This document shows, in pieces, positions 41,581 through 50,779 of a DNA stretch of 64,000 nt. Positions within the stretch are counted from its first letter, which is position 1; every line of letters starts with the position of its first letter. The translations under genes were made by a program, and so were the position numbers. Under the pieces are notes generated by a model, which was not told the origin of the DNA, did no database searches, and worked only from the letters and a program-made list of their open reading frames with translations. The stretch is taken from contig CAVWFN010000007.1 of the NCBI GenBank assembly GCA_963754285.1, forward strand, positions 682,001-746,000, read 5' to 3'. Origin of the DNA: RYN-133 sp963754285 (lineage in GTDB: Bacteria > Actinomycetota > Actinomycetes > Mycobacteriales > Jatrophihabitantaceae).

Positions 41581-41658
41581 TACGTCACCGTCCTTGACTG
41601 GTGTCGACTTTGTTTGTCGGACCGGACGCTAGGGACGGTTTCCTACCTGCTGCTGACT

Positions 41659-41680
41659 GCGGAATGAACGCAATATGAAC
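41659..41680 (-). promoter_or_regulatory. PHO box upstream of pstS
   Basis: On the pstS strand two 11-bp direct repeats are adjacent: GTTCATATTGC (41680-41670) and GTTCATTCCGC (41669-41659). They match the GTTCA-based, 11-nt-period PhoP boxes of actinobacteria. A -10 candidate TAGCGT is at 41631-41626, about 27 nt downstream, so the box covers the -35 region as expected for an activator. Confidence 0.8.
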
Positions 41681-41738
41681 GGGACGCGGGGAACAGTCGA
41701 CGCGACTCGGCGCGCTCACAGCGAGTAGGGTGGCGTTC

Positions 41739-41757
41739 TATTGATCGGCGGTCAATA
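41739..41757. promoter_or_regulatory. operator-like palindrome upstream of the GMC oxidoreductase
   Basis: TATTGATC-GGC-GGTCAATA: 8-bp arms with one mismatch. It lies immediately before the AAGGAG ribosome site of the GMC gene, a typical repressor position. No adjacent regulator gene is present, so control would be in trans. Confidence 0.5.
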
Positions 41758-41766
41758 AGGAGCGAG

Positions 41767-43482
41767 ATGCCCGATTTCGACGTCCTCGTCATCGGTTCGG
41801 GGTTCGGCGGCAGCGTCACCGCACTGCGACTGTCCGAGAAGGGCTACCGGGTCGGCGTGCTCGAGGCCGGTCGCAGGTTCACCGACGACACCCTGCCGAA
41901 GAACTCGTGGCACCTGCGCGACTTCATCTGGGCACCGAAGCTGGGCTGCACCGGCATCCAGCGCATCCACGTCCTCAAGGACTGCCTGATCCTCGCCGGT
42001 GCCGGCGTCGGCGGCGGATCGCTGAACTACGCCAACACGCTCTACGAGCCGCCGCAGCCGTTCTACGACGATCCGCAGTGGGCGCACATCACCGACTGGC
42101 GCACCGAACTCGCCCCGCACTACGAGCAGGCCAAGCGGATGCTCGGCGTCGTCACCTACCCCGGCGACACCCCCAGCGACCGCGAGATGCGCCGCCTGGC
42201 CGAGCAGTTCGGCGTCGAGCACACGTTCCGCAAGACTCCCGTCGGCGTGTTCTTCGGACGCGACGGTGAGCTCGAACCGGGCGCGACCGTGCCCGACCCG
42301 TACTTCGGTGGAGCCGGGCCGGAACGCACGGGGTGCACCGACTGCGGTGAGTGCATGACCGGCTGCCGACACGGCGCGAAGAACACGCTGGTCAAGAACT
42401 ATCTGGCCCTCGCCGAGGGCGCAGGGACCGTCGTGCATCCGCTCACGACTGTCACCGGGGTCCGCCCGCTGCGGGCCGGTGGCTACGCGGTCGACACGGT
42501 GCGCACCGGCAAGCTGTTCTCGCGCCGCACCGATCGCACGTTCACCGCCGATCAGGTCGTCTTCGCCGCGGGCACGTACAACACCCAGAAGTTGCTGCAC
42601 TCGCTGCGCGCCTCGACGCTGCCGAAGATCTCCTCGCGGCTGGGCTATCTCACCCGGACGAACTCCGAGTCGTTGCTCGGCGTGCGGATCGACAAGCCCC
42701 AGGCCGACTACACGAAGGGCGTCGCGATCACCTCGTCGTGGCATCCGGACGAGGACACGCACATCGAGCCCTGCCGCTACGGCAAGGGCAGCAACGCCAT
42801 GGGGCTGTTGAACACGATCATGACCGATGGAGGCACCCGCCGGCAGCGCTGGCTGCAGTTCGTCAAGACCCTGCTCAGAACACCGTCCCTCGCGCGGATG
42901 CTGGTGCCGCGGCGCTGGTCGGAGCGGGTGATCATCCTGCTGGTCATGCAGTCGCTGAACAACTCGATCACCGTGCTGCGCCGGCGCACGCGCCTCGGGT
43001 TCTCGCGGCTCACCTCCGTGCAGGGCGAGGGGCAACCGAACCCGACGTGGATCCCGGCCGCCAACCGCGCAGCCGAGCAGCTGGCCGAGAACGTCGGCGG
43101 CACGCCCGGTGGCACGTGGGGTGACCTGATGAACATCCCGATGACCGCGCATTTCATCGGGGGCTGTGCGATCGGCGACTCGCCGCACACCGGCGTCATC
43201 GACGCCTACCACCGCCTGTACGGCTACGACGGCCTGCACGTCATCGACGGCTCGACGCTGTCGGCGAACCTCGGGGTGAACCCGTCCCTGTCGATCACGG
43301 CGCAGGCCGAACGGGCGACCGCGCTGTGGCCGAACAAGGGCGAGACCGACCAGCGTCCGCTGATCGGTGCGGGCTACCAGCAGCTGGATCCGATCGCGCC
43401 CGTGCGTCCCGCCGTTCCCGCCTCGGCACCGGCCGCGTTGCGCACTGTGAAGCTCGGCATGCCGCAGACCCGTAGCGCCTGA
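41767..43482 (+). CDS. GMC-family flavoprotein oxidoreductase (cholesterol oxidase ChoD-like)
   Basis: 571 residues. FAD-binding GSGFGGSVTALRLSEKGYRVGVLEAG, the GMC region GAGVGGGSLNYAN, a four-Cys patch (GCTDCGECMTGC) and the C-terminal HVIDGSTLSANLGVNPSLSITAQAER with HFIGGCAIG active-site region. It matches the actinobacterial ChoD-type subgroup, which oxidises sterol-like or other hydroxylated lipids; the real substrate of this group is uncertain. AAGGAG precedes the ATG. Confidence 0.88.
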   Translation: MPDFDVLVIGSGFGGSVTALRLSEKGYRVGVLEAGRRFTDDTLPKNSWHLRDFIWAPKLGCTGIQRIHVLKDCLILAGAGVGGGSLNYANTLYEPPQPFYDDPQWAHITDWRTELAPHYEQAKRMLGVVTYPGDTPSDREMRRLAEQFGVEHTFRKTPVGVFFGRDGELEPGATVPDPYFGGAGPERTGCTDCGECMTGCRHGAKNTLVKNYLALAEGAGTVVHPLTTVTGVRPLRAGGYAVDTVRTGKLFSRRTDRTFTADQVVFAAGTYNTQKLLHSLRASTLPKISSRLGYLTRTNSESLLGVRIDKPQADYTKGVAITSSWHPDEDTHIEPCRYGKGSNAMGLLNTIMTDGGTRRQRWLQFVKTLLRTPSLARMLVPRRWSERVIILLVMQSLNNSITVLRRRTRLGFSRLTSVQGEGQPNPTWIPAANRAAEQLAENVGGTPGGTWGDLMNIPMTAHFIGGCAIGDSPHTGVIDAYHRLYGYDGLHVIDGSTLSANLGVNPSLSITAQAERATALWPNKGETDQRPLIGAGYQQLDPIAPVRPAVPASAPAALRTVKLGMPQTRSA

Positions 43483-43526
43483 AAGCGCATCCTTTGGGCG
43501 ACTGAGTCGTTCTTGGTGTTGAGCGC

Positions 43527-43547
43527 GCGTCCTGTCCGGTAGGACGC
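43527..43547. terminator. stem-loop between the GMC gene and the surface-protein gene
   Basis: GCGTCCT (43527-43533) and AGGACGC (43541-43547) with a 7-nt loop, 45 nt past the GMC stop and 25 nt before the next start codon. It may terminate the first gene or form part of the leader of the second. Confidence 0.45.
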
Positions 43548-43571
43548 CCGCCGACGATTCAGGAGGACCGA

Positions 43572-45130
43572 ATGCTCGAGCCCCGTCGCCGCCGCTCTCG
43601 TGCCGTCCGGGCGCTGGCCGCATCCGTGGCCGTCAGCCTCGGGGTCGGCATCGCCCTGATGGACTCGGCAGCCCCCGCGGCCGCTGACACGCCTCGGGCG
43701 CAGGCCGTCGGACGGTTCCTCGACGGCGCGGCCGGGGGCACGCCGCTCCAGTCGGTCGTCGACCTGAAGGATGCGCGCGCGACCAACCCCGGCACGGTGT
43801 CGGACCAGAACCCGTTCGACGTCGTCGTCGGCGGTCAGGGCGACATTCCGCTCAGCCACAAGTTGCAACTGCCCGGCAGCGGCAACGCCTTCCACGTCGG
43901 TGCCGCCAACCAGGTCGCCGAGGCACGGTCGAACGGCTACTCGCTCGGCGCGGCCGGGCGCGGTCGAGAAACCAGGGCGGCATCTCGGCCGGCGGCCAGG
44001 GCGGCACGCCGGCGAATGCGACGCTGGACCTGTCGGGTGCCTCGTTCCCGACGACCCTGCCCCTTCCCGGTGCCGGAGGCGCTGCTTCGCTCGGTGGGAT
44101 CACCGCGACGATCGGCGCAGTCTCGGCCCGCGCGCACACCCCGCCGGGCGTCGGTGTCGCCGGAGACACCCGCTACAACATCGGCAGCCTGACCCTGACG
44201 ATCGGCTCCCCCGCGCTCGGTGGCGTGCTGAAGCAGCTCGGGTCGGCGCTGGTTCCGCCGACTCTGCCCAGTGGCGTCCCCGGGTTTCCGAAGAACGCCT
44301 GCTCGTTCAAGGTGCAGGCGCTGTCGCCGATCAGCATTGCCGGCGGCGCGATCACGATCGACCCGACGACGGGTTCGATCACGGTCGATTTCGCTGCCCT
44401 GCTGAACACGTTGGGCGCGAACCTGAACACGCTCCCGGCGAACACAGATCTGCTCGCCTACCTGCTCAACTACCTCGGCAGCGCGAACGGACTCTCAGCC
44501 GGGCTGCAGGCGGTGCTGTCGCAGACCTTCACCACGCAGAAGCAGAATTTCGTCAACTGCGCGACCGCGATCTCGAAAAAGTTTCCGTCACCGCTCAACG
44601 GCCTGGTGAAGACCTTCTTCGACCAGATCACCTCGGGCCAGACGCAGCTGACGAAGGCCCTCAACGGCGCGATCGCCAAGATCGGCAGCGCCGGTGGCAA
44701 GCATCCCTTCGCCCCCCTGGTCAGCGGGCTCAAGCAGGCGCTGCAGATCGGCGTGAACGTCCAGCCGAACGGCCCGCGTGGTTCGTACACCAGCCCGCTG
44801 AAGGCGACGCCAGACCAGGCGACACCGGTCGTCGCCGGACAGACCATCGTCCGCGCGATCGAGATCGACTTGGGTGGTGGGCAGGGCGCGGACATCGCGC
44901 TGGCCAACGCAGCCGCCGGTCCGTCGAGCCAGCCCGCGCCGCCGCCGGCACCGACGAGCGGAGCCGTCAAGCACAACCACGTCATCCCGACCGGTGTCCC
45001 GGCAGGTAAGGGCCCGATCGGTGGCGGTTCGCCGCAGTTGCCGATGGTGCTGCTCCTGATCGGGCTCGTGCTGGCCGCCGCCGGCGGGGCGTCCGGACTG
45101 GCCTGGAAGCTGCGTCCGCACCGGCACTGA
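43572..45130 (+). pseudogene. frameshifted secreted surface protein, choice-of-anchor G-like, with C-terminal membrane anchor
   Basis: The gene begins with a good SD (AGGAGG) and signal peptide and reads normally to NGYSLGAAG. The following homologous-looking sequence (NQGGISAGGQGGTPANATLD ...) continues in another frame to 45130, where it ends in a Pro linker, membrane helix (MVLLLIGLVLAAAGGASGLAW) and basic tail. The break is explained by two one-base insertions in homopolymers: GGG at 43956-43958 and AAA at 43969-43971. Removing one G and one A restores GAVENQGG in frame. The repaired protein would be about 518 residues. It is either a recent pseudogene or a sequence error; if translated as is, a truncated 206-residue product and a second ORF from 44225 result. 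Confidence 0.75.
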
Positions 45131-45206
45131 GAGCGACCTGGCGACCTGTCTGCAGCGTTATACAAACCTGATCTGACAGGTATTCTTGGCCCCAAGGAGG
45201 CGTTAG

Positions 45207-45749
45207 ATGCCGGGGGACGCCGAGAACCGCATATCAGCGCGCGTTGCTGACGTTTGGGGCCACTTCGCGCCCGAAGCGCTGTGCCTGTCGATCGTCGGCG
45301 CGGTGATGATCGGGCTACGCCCGCCGGACGGCGCGCTCATGCTCACCGCTCCCATCGCGCTGATGACTGTCGTTCTCGTCAGCTGGCTGCTGATGCGACG
45401 CCACGACCGGCGCCTGTGCGAGCAGTGCATGTCGTCGATGCCGCTCAACGCGGCCGAGCAGGCGGTCAAGTACCAGCGCCGCTTCTGGATGGCGCACACC
45501 GGCTCCGAGAAACGCTTCCTGATTCCGTATCTCGTCGTGCTGATCGGCTCGAACTTCTTCCCGGGCACGTGGGGACGCGTGGCGTGGGCCGCGATCCAGC
45601 TGACGATGATCTATCTGATCCTGAGCAATGTCGCGCATAGGCGGTTCCAGCCGTGGTGCCCGTGGTGCAGTTCCGGTGGGGGCGGCAGCGAGCGCGAGGA
45701 CGACACCACGCCGCCGCCGCTGCCCGACAAGGACCGCGAGCTCGTCTGA
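45207..45749 (+). CDS. membrane protein with two CxxC pairs, unknown function
   Basis: 180 residues. Two N-terminal helices (CLSIVGAVMIGL; LTAPIALMTVVLVSWLLM) are followed by CEQC, then two more helices (LIPYLVVLIGSNFFPG; AAIQLTMIYLILSNVA) and CPWC, then an acidic Pro tail. The CxxC pairs could bind zinc together or be redox active. AAGGAGG lies 7 nt before the ATG. Not recognised. Confidence 0.75.
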   Translation: MPGDAENRISARVADVWGHFAPEALCLSIVGAVMIGLRPPDGALMLTAPIALMTVVLVSWLLMRRHDRRLCEQCMSSMPLNAAEQAVKYQRRFWMAHTGSEKRFLIPYLVVLIGSNFFPGTWGRVAWAAIQLTMIYLILSNVAHRRFQPWCPWCSSGGGGSEREDDTTPPPLPDKDRELV

Positions 45750-45902
45750 GGTTCTGCACACCGCCTTGGTCGGATCTCCAGTAATGGCAGGGGATTCTTC
45801 GGCGAGAATTGTCAGAGGGTCGGTCCAGTGTTCGATTCGTGGCGAGCTGATTCGTAGTGGATCACCCTGCTGTGGTCTTTCGCCGCTGGGTCGAAAGCTC
45901 GT

Positions 45903-46835
45903 TCAGTCGTCCGCGCCCAAGGCTTGCACGACGCGAGAGGGGCTGGGGCGGCCGAGCTGTTCGGCCATCCAGCGGCTGGTGGTGACCAGGGACTCGAGGT
46001 TGACGCCGGTGTCGATGCCGAGGCCGTCGAGCATCCAGACGAGGTCTTCGGTGGCGAGATTGCCGGTGGCGTTCTTCGCGTACGGGCAGCCGCCCAGTCC
46101 ACCGGCGGAGGCGTCCACCGTGGTGATGCCGGCGCGCAGCGCCGCGAGGGTGTTCGCCAGCGCCTGGCCGTACGTGTCGTGGAAGTGCACCGCCAGCCTG
46201 TCGGTGGCAACACCGCGCGCGGCGAAGGCAGCGAGCAGGGCGGTGACGTGCCCGGCTGTTGCCACGCCGATGGTGTCGCCGAGCGACAGTTGCGAGCAGC
46301 CGAGGTCGAGCAACTGGGCGCCGACATCGACAACCTGGTCGATCGCGACGTCGCCCTCCCACGGGTCGCCGAAGCACATCGATACGTAGGCGCGCACGTC
46401 GAGACCGGACTCACCGGCGCGCGAGACGACCGGCGCGAACATCTCGATCGATTCGGCAACGGTGCGGTTCAGATTGCGCTTGGCGAACGACTCCGTCGCG
46501 CTGCCGAAGATCGCGATCTCGGTGATGCCGTGCTCGAGGGCTCGATCGAGACCGCGCTCGTTCGGGACCAGCACGGGGTAACGGACGCCGTCGCGACGCT
46601 CGAGCCGGGTGATGAGCTCCTCGGCGTCGGCAAGCTGTGGCACCCACTTCGGGTGGACGAAGCTCGTCGCCTCGATCGTGCGCAGCCCAGCATCGGCCAG
46701 ACGGTCGATGAACTGGGCCTTGACCTCGACCGGCACGATCGCCGACTCGTTCTGCAGCCCGTCCCGCGGCCCGACCTCGTGGATCGTGACCGCCGCAGGC
46801 AGCCCCGGCTCTGTCACGCGCTGCGGTGCTCTCAC
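45903..46835 (-). CDS. mvaB: hydroxymethylglutaryl-CoA lyase
   Basis: 310 residues of the HMGL/DRE-TIM family: EVGPRDGLQNE at the N-terminus (catalytic Asp), the metal His pair in LAVHFHDTYGQALANT, and the mobile-loop Cys in GGLGGCPYA. It cleaves HMG-CoA to acetyl-CoA and acetoacetate in leucine degradation. It stands alone; no other leucine-pathway genes are adjacent. Confidence 0.93.
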   Translation of the reverse strand: MRAPQRVTEPGLPAAVTIHEVGPRDGLQNESAIVPVEVKAQFIDRLADAGLRTIEATSFVHPKWVPQLADAEELITRLERRDGVRYPVLVPNERGLDRALEHGITEIAIFGSATESFAKRNLNRTVAESIEMFAPVVSRAGESGLDVRAYVSMCFGDPWEGDVAIDQVVDVGAQLLDLGCSQLSLGDTIGVATAGHVTALLAAFAARGVATDRLAVHFHDTYGQALANTLAALRAGITTVDASAGGLGGCPYAKNATGNLATEDLVWMLDGLGIDTGVNLESLVTTSRWMAEQLGRPSPSRVVQALGADD

Positions 46836-46862
46836 CCGTCCAGTATCGGCGATGATCGACCG

Positions 46863-47306
46863 ATGGGTGCAGTGACGCGGACCGCGCTACCGGCCGGCCT
46901 CGCGGACGGGTTCGCGAGCGACTACCACTCAGCGTTCGCGCGGGCCTCCGACGCGGGGATCACCGCACGTGCGTGGGCCGACGCGATCCTCGAGGACGCG
47001 CCGCGCTGGGTACGCCGGCTCCTCGTGCTCGGCTGGCGGTTCGGCTTGGGACTCGACGTCGGTCGCGTCGATGCGCCGGACACGGTGCTCGGCATGCACG
47101 TCACGAGCGAGGACGACGCCTGCGTGGTGTGCGAGATGCGGTCGCGGTTGCTGATCGCGCGCAACGTCTTCGTCCTCGACGACGGGCGGATCATCTGGGT
47201 CGCGATGGTTCGGTTCCGCTCGCGACTGGGCCGCGTGCTGTGGACGGCCGCGACGCCGCTGCACCACCTGATGGTGCCCTGGCTGTTGAGACGGGCCCGG
47301 CCCTAG
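46863..47306 (+). CDS. DUF2867-like protein
   Basis: 147 residues with pattern DYHSAFARASDAGITARAWADAILEDAP, then VTSEDDACVVCEMRSRLLIARNVFVLDDGR. This resembles DUF2867/SRPBCC-like small proteins. It ends in HLMVPWLLRRARP, a C-terminal stretch frequent in that group. Function unknown. The start is divergent from mvaB; a far longer upstream frame is antisense to mvaB. Confidence 0.65.
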   Translation: MGAVTRTALPAGLADGFASDYHSAFARASDAGITARAWADAILEDAPRWVRRLLVLGWRFGLGLDVGRVDAPDTVLGMHVTSEDDACVVCEMRSRLLIARNVFVLDDGRIIWVAMVRFRSRLGRVLWTAATPLHHLMVPWLLRRARP

Positions 47307-47345
47307 CGACTCGACCGTCCCTGTCGAAGGCACGAGACTGGCGTC

Positions 47346-47699
47346 ATGGCGTCCTACTCGGTGAACCCGGCGGCCGTCGACCATGCCCGCGCGCTGATCG
47401 ACGCACGGCAGTACGTCCTCGACAGCGACTGGGGCGAGGTGCAGCCGGACGCGTCCGCGCAGAACGCGTATCTCGAGCGCAACGACTGGGCGTCCTACGC
47501 GGCATGGCACCTCGGACTGACCGAGGGAGCGACCGACGAGACGAAGGCTCGGTATGCCTTCGTCTACGGAGACTTCCGCCGCGTGCACCGGACCGGCCTG
47601 ATCGCGTGCGTCTACCGGGCGTCCGAGTGGCGGCACAAGGACGTCGAACTCGCCGCGCACGACCTGCTGCAGCACCTCGACGCGGCGTCTGCGCGGTAG
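47346..47699 (+). CDS. conserved hypothetical protein
   Basis: 117 residues, Trp/Tyr/His-rich and soluble. It is arranged as YVLDSDWGEVQP ... NDWASYAAWHLG ... RYAFVYGDFRRVHRTGLIAC ... HDLLQHLD. Similar small proteins are common in actinobacteria but have no assigned function. ATG start with GAGACT 6 nt upstream. Converges with the tetR gene after 3 nt. Confidence 0.75.
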   Translation: MASYSVNPAAVDHARALIDARQYVLDSDWGEVQPDASAQNAYLERNDWASYAAWHLGLTEGATDETKARYAFVYGDFRRVHRTGLIACVYRASEWRHKDVELAAHDLLQHLDAASAR

Positions 47700-47702
47700 A
47701 GC

Positions 47703-48338
47703 TCAGGCCACTGCGACATCGGTGACCAGGGCGAGCGCGCAGTCGTAGAGCTCGTCGAGGCCGGGGCGGTCGGCGACGCCCGCCTTACGCAGTTCGACGT
47801 CGCGGATCATGGCACTACGGAACACTGCCAGACTGACTCGGGCGACGACCTCGGCGAGGAAACGGTCCCGGCCGCCGTCATCGGCAGCGGAGCGTCCTCG
47901 CGACAATCGTTCGGCGACAGCGTCAGCAACGTCGCCCTCGACGCGCAGCAGGAACGACGCGCCGGAGGTCCCGAGCCGGTTGACCGGTCGGCCGTTCGCG
48001 AACAGGACGAGCGGTCCCTCGGTCGCGCCCGCGCCGGCGAGCCGAAGCAGTCCCTTGACCGCCTCGGCGACCGCCCGCATCGGTGTCTCGTCGGCCGGCC
48101 GGTCGCGGATCGCGCTCTGCAGGCCGGGTAACCAGGCAAGGATGTCGTCCAGGATCAGTTCTTCCTTGCCGGCGAAGTAGCGAAAGAACGTCCGCTCGGT
48201 GACTCCGGCGGCGTCGGCGATGTCGCGCACGGTCGTGCCGTCGAACCCGCGCTCGGCGAACAGCCGGCTCGCAGCGTCCTGCAACGCGGTGCGGGTGGCG
48301 CGCTTGTTGGCCTCACGGCGGCCGATCACTTCGGTCAC
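47703..48338 (-). CDS. TetR-family regulator, divergent from mmpL
   Basis: About 211 residues from GTG 48338. The HTH (ALQDAASRLFAERGFDGTTVRDIADAAGVTERTFFRYFAGKEELIL) is typical. The upstream in-frame start at 48374 would lie inside the operator palindromes and is less likely. It probably represses the divergent MmpL transporter. Confidence 0.87.
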   Translation of the reverse strand: MTEVIGRREANKRATRTALQDAASRLFAERGFDGTTVRDIADAAGVTERTFFRYFAGKEELILDDILAWLPGLQSAIRDRPADETPMRAVAEAVKGLLRLAGAGATEGPLVLFANGRPVNRLGTSGASFLLRVEGDVADAVAERLSRGRSAADDGGRDRFLAEVVARVSLAVFRSAMIRDVELRKAGVADRPGLDELYDCALALVTDVAVA

Positions 48339-48360
48339 GTCCTCGATTCTGGCACAAAAA

Positions 48361-48410
48361 GTCAGGCCTGACACTTGTCACAGCTGACAGATTTCTGGTA
48401 AAACTGTCAG
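48361..48410. promoter_or_regulatory. cluster of TGTCA/TGACA palindromes between tetR and mmpL
   Basis: GTCAGGCCTGAC (48361-48372) is a perfect palindrome. TGTCA-CAGC-TGACA (48376-48389) and CTGACAG (48384-48390)/CTGTCAG (48404-48410) follow within 40 bp. They fill the space up to the mmpL ATG, an ideal site for the adjacent TetR. Confidence 0.7.
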
Positions 48411-48412
48411 CC

Positions 48413-50779
48413 ATGACAGAAAAGTTGCCCACCCGCCGCGGACTCGACCGGCTCGGCTACTGGTGTGCAACGCACCGAGCCGTCGTGATCATCGGCTGGC
48501 TGGTCGTGCTGGTGCTCGCCACCGTCGCCCACCGCGTCGCCGGCGGGAGCTACAGCGACGACTTCGATCTGCCGGGATCGCAGTCGCAGCAGGGTGCCGA
48601 CCTGCTCAAGGCGCACGAAGCAGGCGCAGGCGGCCAGAGCGGGCAACTCGTGTTCGTCGCGCCGAACGGCGCCACGGTGCAGGCCAAGCAGAAGCAGGTC
48701 GAGTCGTCGGTCAAGGCAGTCCAGGCGCTGCCGCACGTCTTGAACGTGTCGGATCCGCTGTCGCCGCAGACGACCTCGAAGGACGGATCGACGGCGTTCG
48801 CCACCGTCCACTTCGACGTCAACCCCGTCACGCTCGGGTCGGACTACGTGCATGAGGTCGACGAGGCCGTGGCTCCCGCCCGCTCGGCAGGCCTGCAGGT
48901 CGACTACGGCGGCCAACTCGGCCAGGCGGCGCGGCCCAAGCCGAGCGATGCCAGCTCGGAGCTGATCGGCATCGCTGTGGCCATTGCGGTCCTGCTCATC
49001 GGCTTCGGCAGCGTGTTCGCCACAGCACTGCCGATCCTCAGCGCGGTGCTCGGCGTGTTCACCGGCCTCGGGCTGCTCGGCACCGCGGCCGCCGCGATCA
49101 GCTTCGGCACCGTGTCGCCGACTCTCGCGATCATGATGGGTCTGGGGGTCGGCATCGACTACGGGCTGTTCCTCGTCACGCGACACAGACAACTGGTGAT
49201 GTCCGGACGCGATCCGCGCGAGGCCGCGGCGAGCACCGTCGCGACGAGCGGACGCGCGGTGCTCATCGCCGGATCGACCGTCGTCATCGCGATGCTCGGC
49301 CTCTACGCGTCCGGCGTCGGCTTCATCGGCGCCCTCGGTCTGGCCGCAGCGATCGCCGTTGCGGTCAGCGCGATCGCGGCCGTGACGCTCGTCCCGGCAT
49401 TACTGTCCGTCGCCGGCTCACGCATCGACCGGCTAGCGGTCCGGACGCCGGTGGCCGAGTCGTCGTCCGACGGCACAGACGGCGGGTGGGGCCGCTACGC
49501 CGAGCGGATCGGCGCGCACCCGTGGCGTTACCTCCTCGCCGGTGCCGGATTCCTGATCGTGCTCGCGATCCCGGTGCTGTCGATGACGCTCGGACACGTC
49601 GATGCGGGCGCCGACCCGAACAACTACACCGACAAGCGCGCCTACAACGCGATCAGCTCGGGGTTCGGAGCCGGCACGAACGGCCCGCTGACTGTGGTGG
49701 TCGAGGTTCCGCAGGGCGGATCGCCCGGTGACCTGGCGCAGACTCTGCAGAGCTCGTTGGCCGGCACGGCCGACGTCGCTTCGGTCACACCCGTGACGGC
49801 AAGCCCGGACGGTGCGCTGCTGACGACGACTGTGGTCCCGGCATCGAGCCCGCAGGACGCGAAGACCGACGCGCTGCTGCACACCTTGCGCGACACCACG
49901 CTCCCGAGCGCATTGGACGGCACCGGCGCACACGGCTACGTGACGGGCACGACGGCCGGGCAGCTCGATTTCCGCGACATCGTCTCGGCCAGATTGCCGG
50001 TGATCATCGCGGTCGTGATCGCGGCGGCGTTCCTGCTGCTGCTCATGTCGTTCCGCAGCCCGTTCCTCGCGATCAAGGCGGCGCTGTTGAACCTGCTGTC
50101 GATCGGCGCGGCTTACGGCGTGGTCGTCGCGGTGTTCCAGTGGGGCTGGGGACGCTCTCTGCTGGGCGTCTCGGAGCCCGTACCGGTCGAGTCCTACGTC
50201 CCGATGATGATGTTCGCCATCGTGTTCGGCCTGTCGATGGACTACGAGGTGTTCCTGCTGGCTCGGGTGCGCGAGACCTGGGTCGCGACCAAGGACAACC
50301 ACCGCGCCGTCGCCCACGGGCTCGCCGCCACCGCACGCGTCATCTCGTGCGCGGCAGTGATCATGACGAGCGTCTTCCTCGCGTTCCTGCTGTCGACCAA
50401 CGTTGTGATCAAGATGCTCGCGCTCGGTCTCGGCGTCAGCGTGCTGATCGACGCGACCGTCATCCGGTTGCTGGTCGTGCCCGCGACGATGTATCTCGCG
50501 GCGCGCGCCAACTGGTGGATCCCCGGCTGGCTGGACCGGATCCTGCCGCACCTGGATCCGGAAGGTCATCCGGAGCCTGTCGCGGCCCCCGAGCCCGCCG
50601 CAGAAGCGGACGACGACCTGGCGAGCGGCGAAGCCAGCGCCGGCCGGGACGACGACGAGGCGCCGACGCGAAGCACTAGGCGCCGGAGCGCTCGCCCGAG
50701 TCAGACAGCACGCCACGATGGGTCAGCCACAGCAGCCACGCAAAAGACGGCACCACAAGCACCACCGCCAGCACCGTGA
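48413..50779 (+). CDS. MmpL/RND-family membrane transporter
   Basis: 788 residues with the MMPL architecture: an N-terminal helix, a periplasmic loop, five to six helices (GIAVAIAVLLIGFGSVFATALPILSAVLG ...), then a second repeat with a periplasmic loop (DKRAYNAISSGFGAGTNGPL) and helices including FAIVFGLSMDYEVFLLARV. Such proteins export lipids or drugs using proton motive force. The charged C-terminal tail (about 735-788) is low-complexity, and its last part overlaps cydB. Controlled by the divergent TetR. Confidence 0.92.
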   Translation: MTEKLPTRRGLDRLGYWCATHRAVVIIGWLVVLVLATVAHRVAGGSYSDDFDLPGSQSQQGADLLKAHEAGAGGQSGQLVFVAPNGATVQAKQKQVESSVKAVQALPHVLNVSDPLSPQTTSKDGSTAFATVHFDVNPVTLGSDYVHEVDEAVAPARSAGLQVDYGGQLGQAARPKPSDASSELIGIAVAIAVLLIGFGSVFATALPILSAVLGVFTGLGLLGTAAAAISFGTVSPTLAIMMGLGVGIDYGLFLVTRHRQLVMSGRDPREAAASTVATSGRAVLIAGSTVVIAMLGLYASGVGFIGALGLAAAIAVAVSAIAAVTLVPALLSVAGSRIDRLAVRTPVAESSSDGTDGGWGRYAERIGAHPWRYLLAGAGFLIVLAIPVLSMTLGHVDAGADPNNYTDKRAYNAISSGFGAGTNGPLTVVVEVPQGGSPGDLAQTLQSSLAGTADVASVTPVTASPDGALLTTTVVPASSPQDAKTDALLHTLRDTTLPSALDGTGAHGYVTGTTAGQLDFRDIVSARLPVIIAVVIAAAFLLLLMSFRSPFLAIKAALLNLLSIGAAYGVVVAVFQWGWGRSLLGVSEPVPVESYVPMMMFAIVFGLSMDYEVFLLARVRETWVATKDNHRAVAHGLAATARVISCAAVIMTSVFLAFLLSTNVVIKMLALGLGVSVLIDATVIRLLVVPATMYLAARANWWIPGWLDRILPHLDPEGHPEPVAAPEPAAEADDDLASGEASAGRDDDEAPTRSTRRRSARPSQTARHDGSATAATQKTAPQAPPPAP

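Noticed and set aside
41752..43623. 623-codon open frame antisense to the GMC oxidoreductase
   Set aside because: High-GC third-position bias keeps the antisense frame open; its translation is low-complexity and matches no family, whereas the plus frame has all GMC motifs.
45131..45206. ACCTGTC ... GACAGGT inverted pair upstream of the CxxC membrane protein
   Set aside because: The 27-nt separation and lack of other features make it weak; it may be chance.
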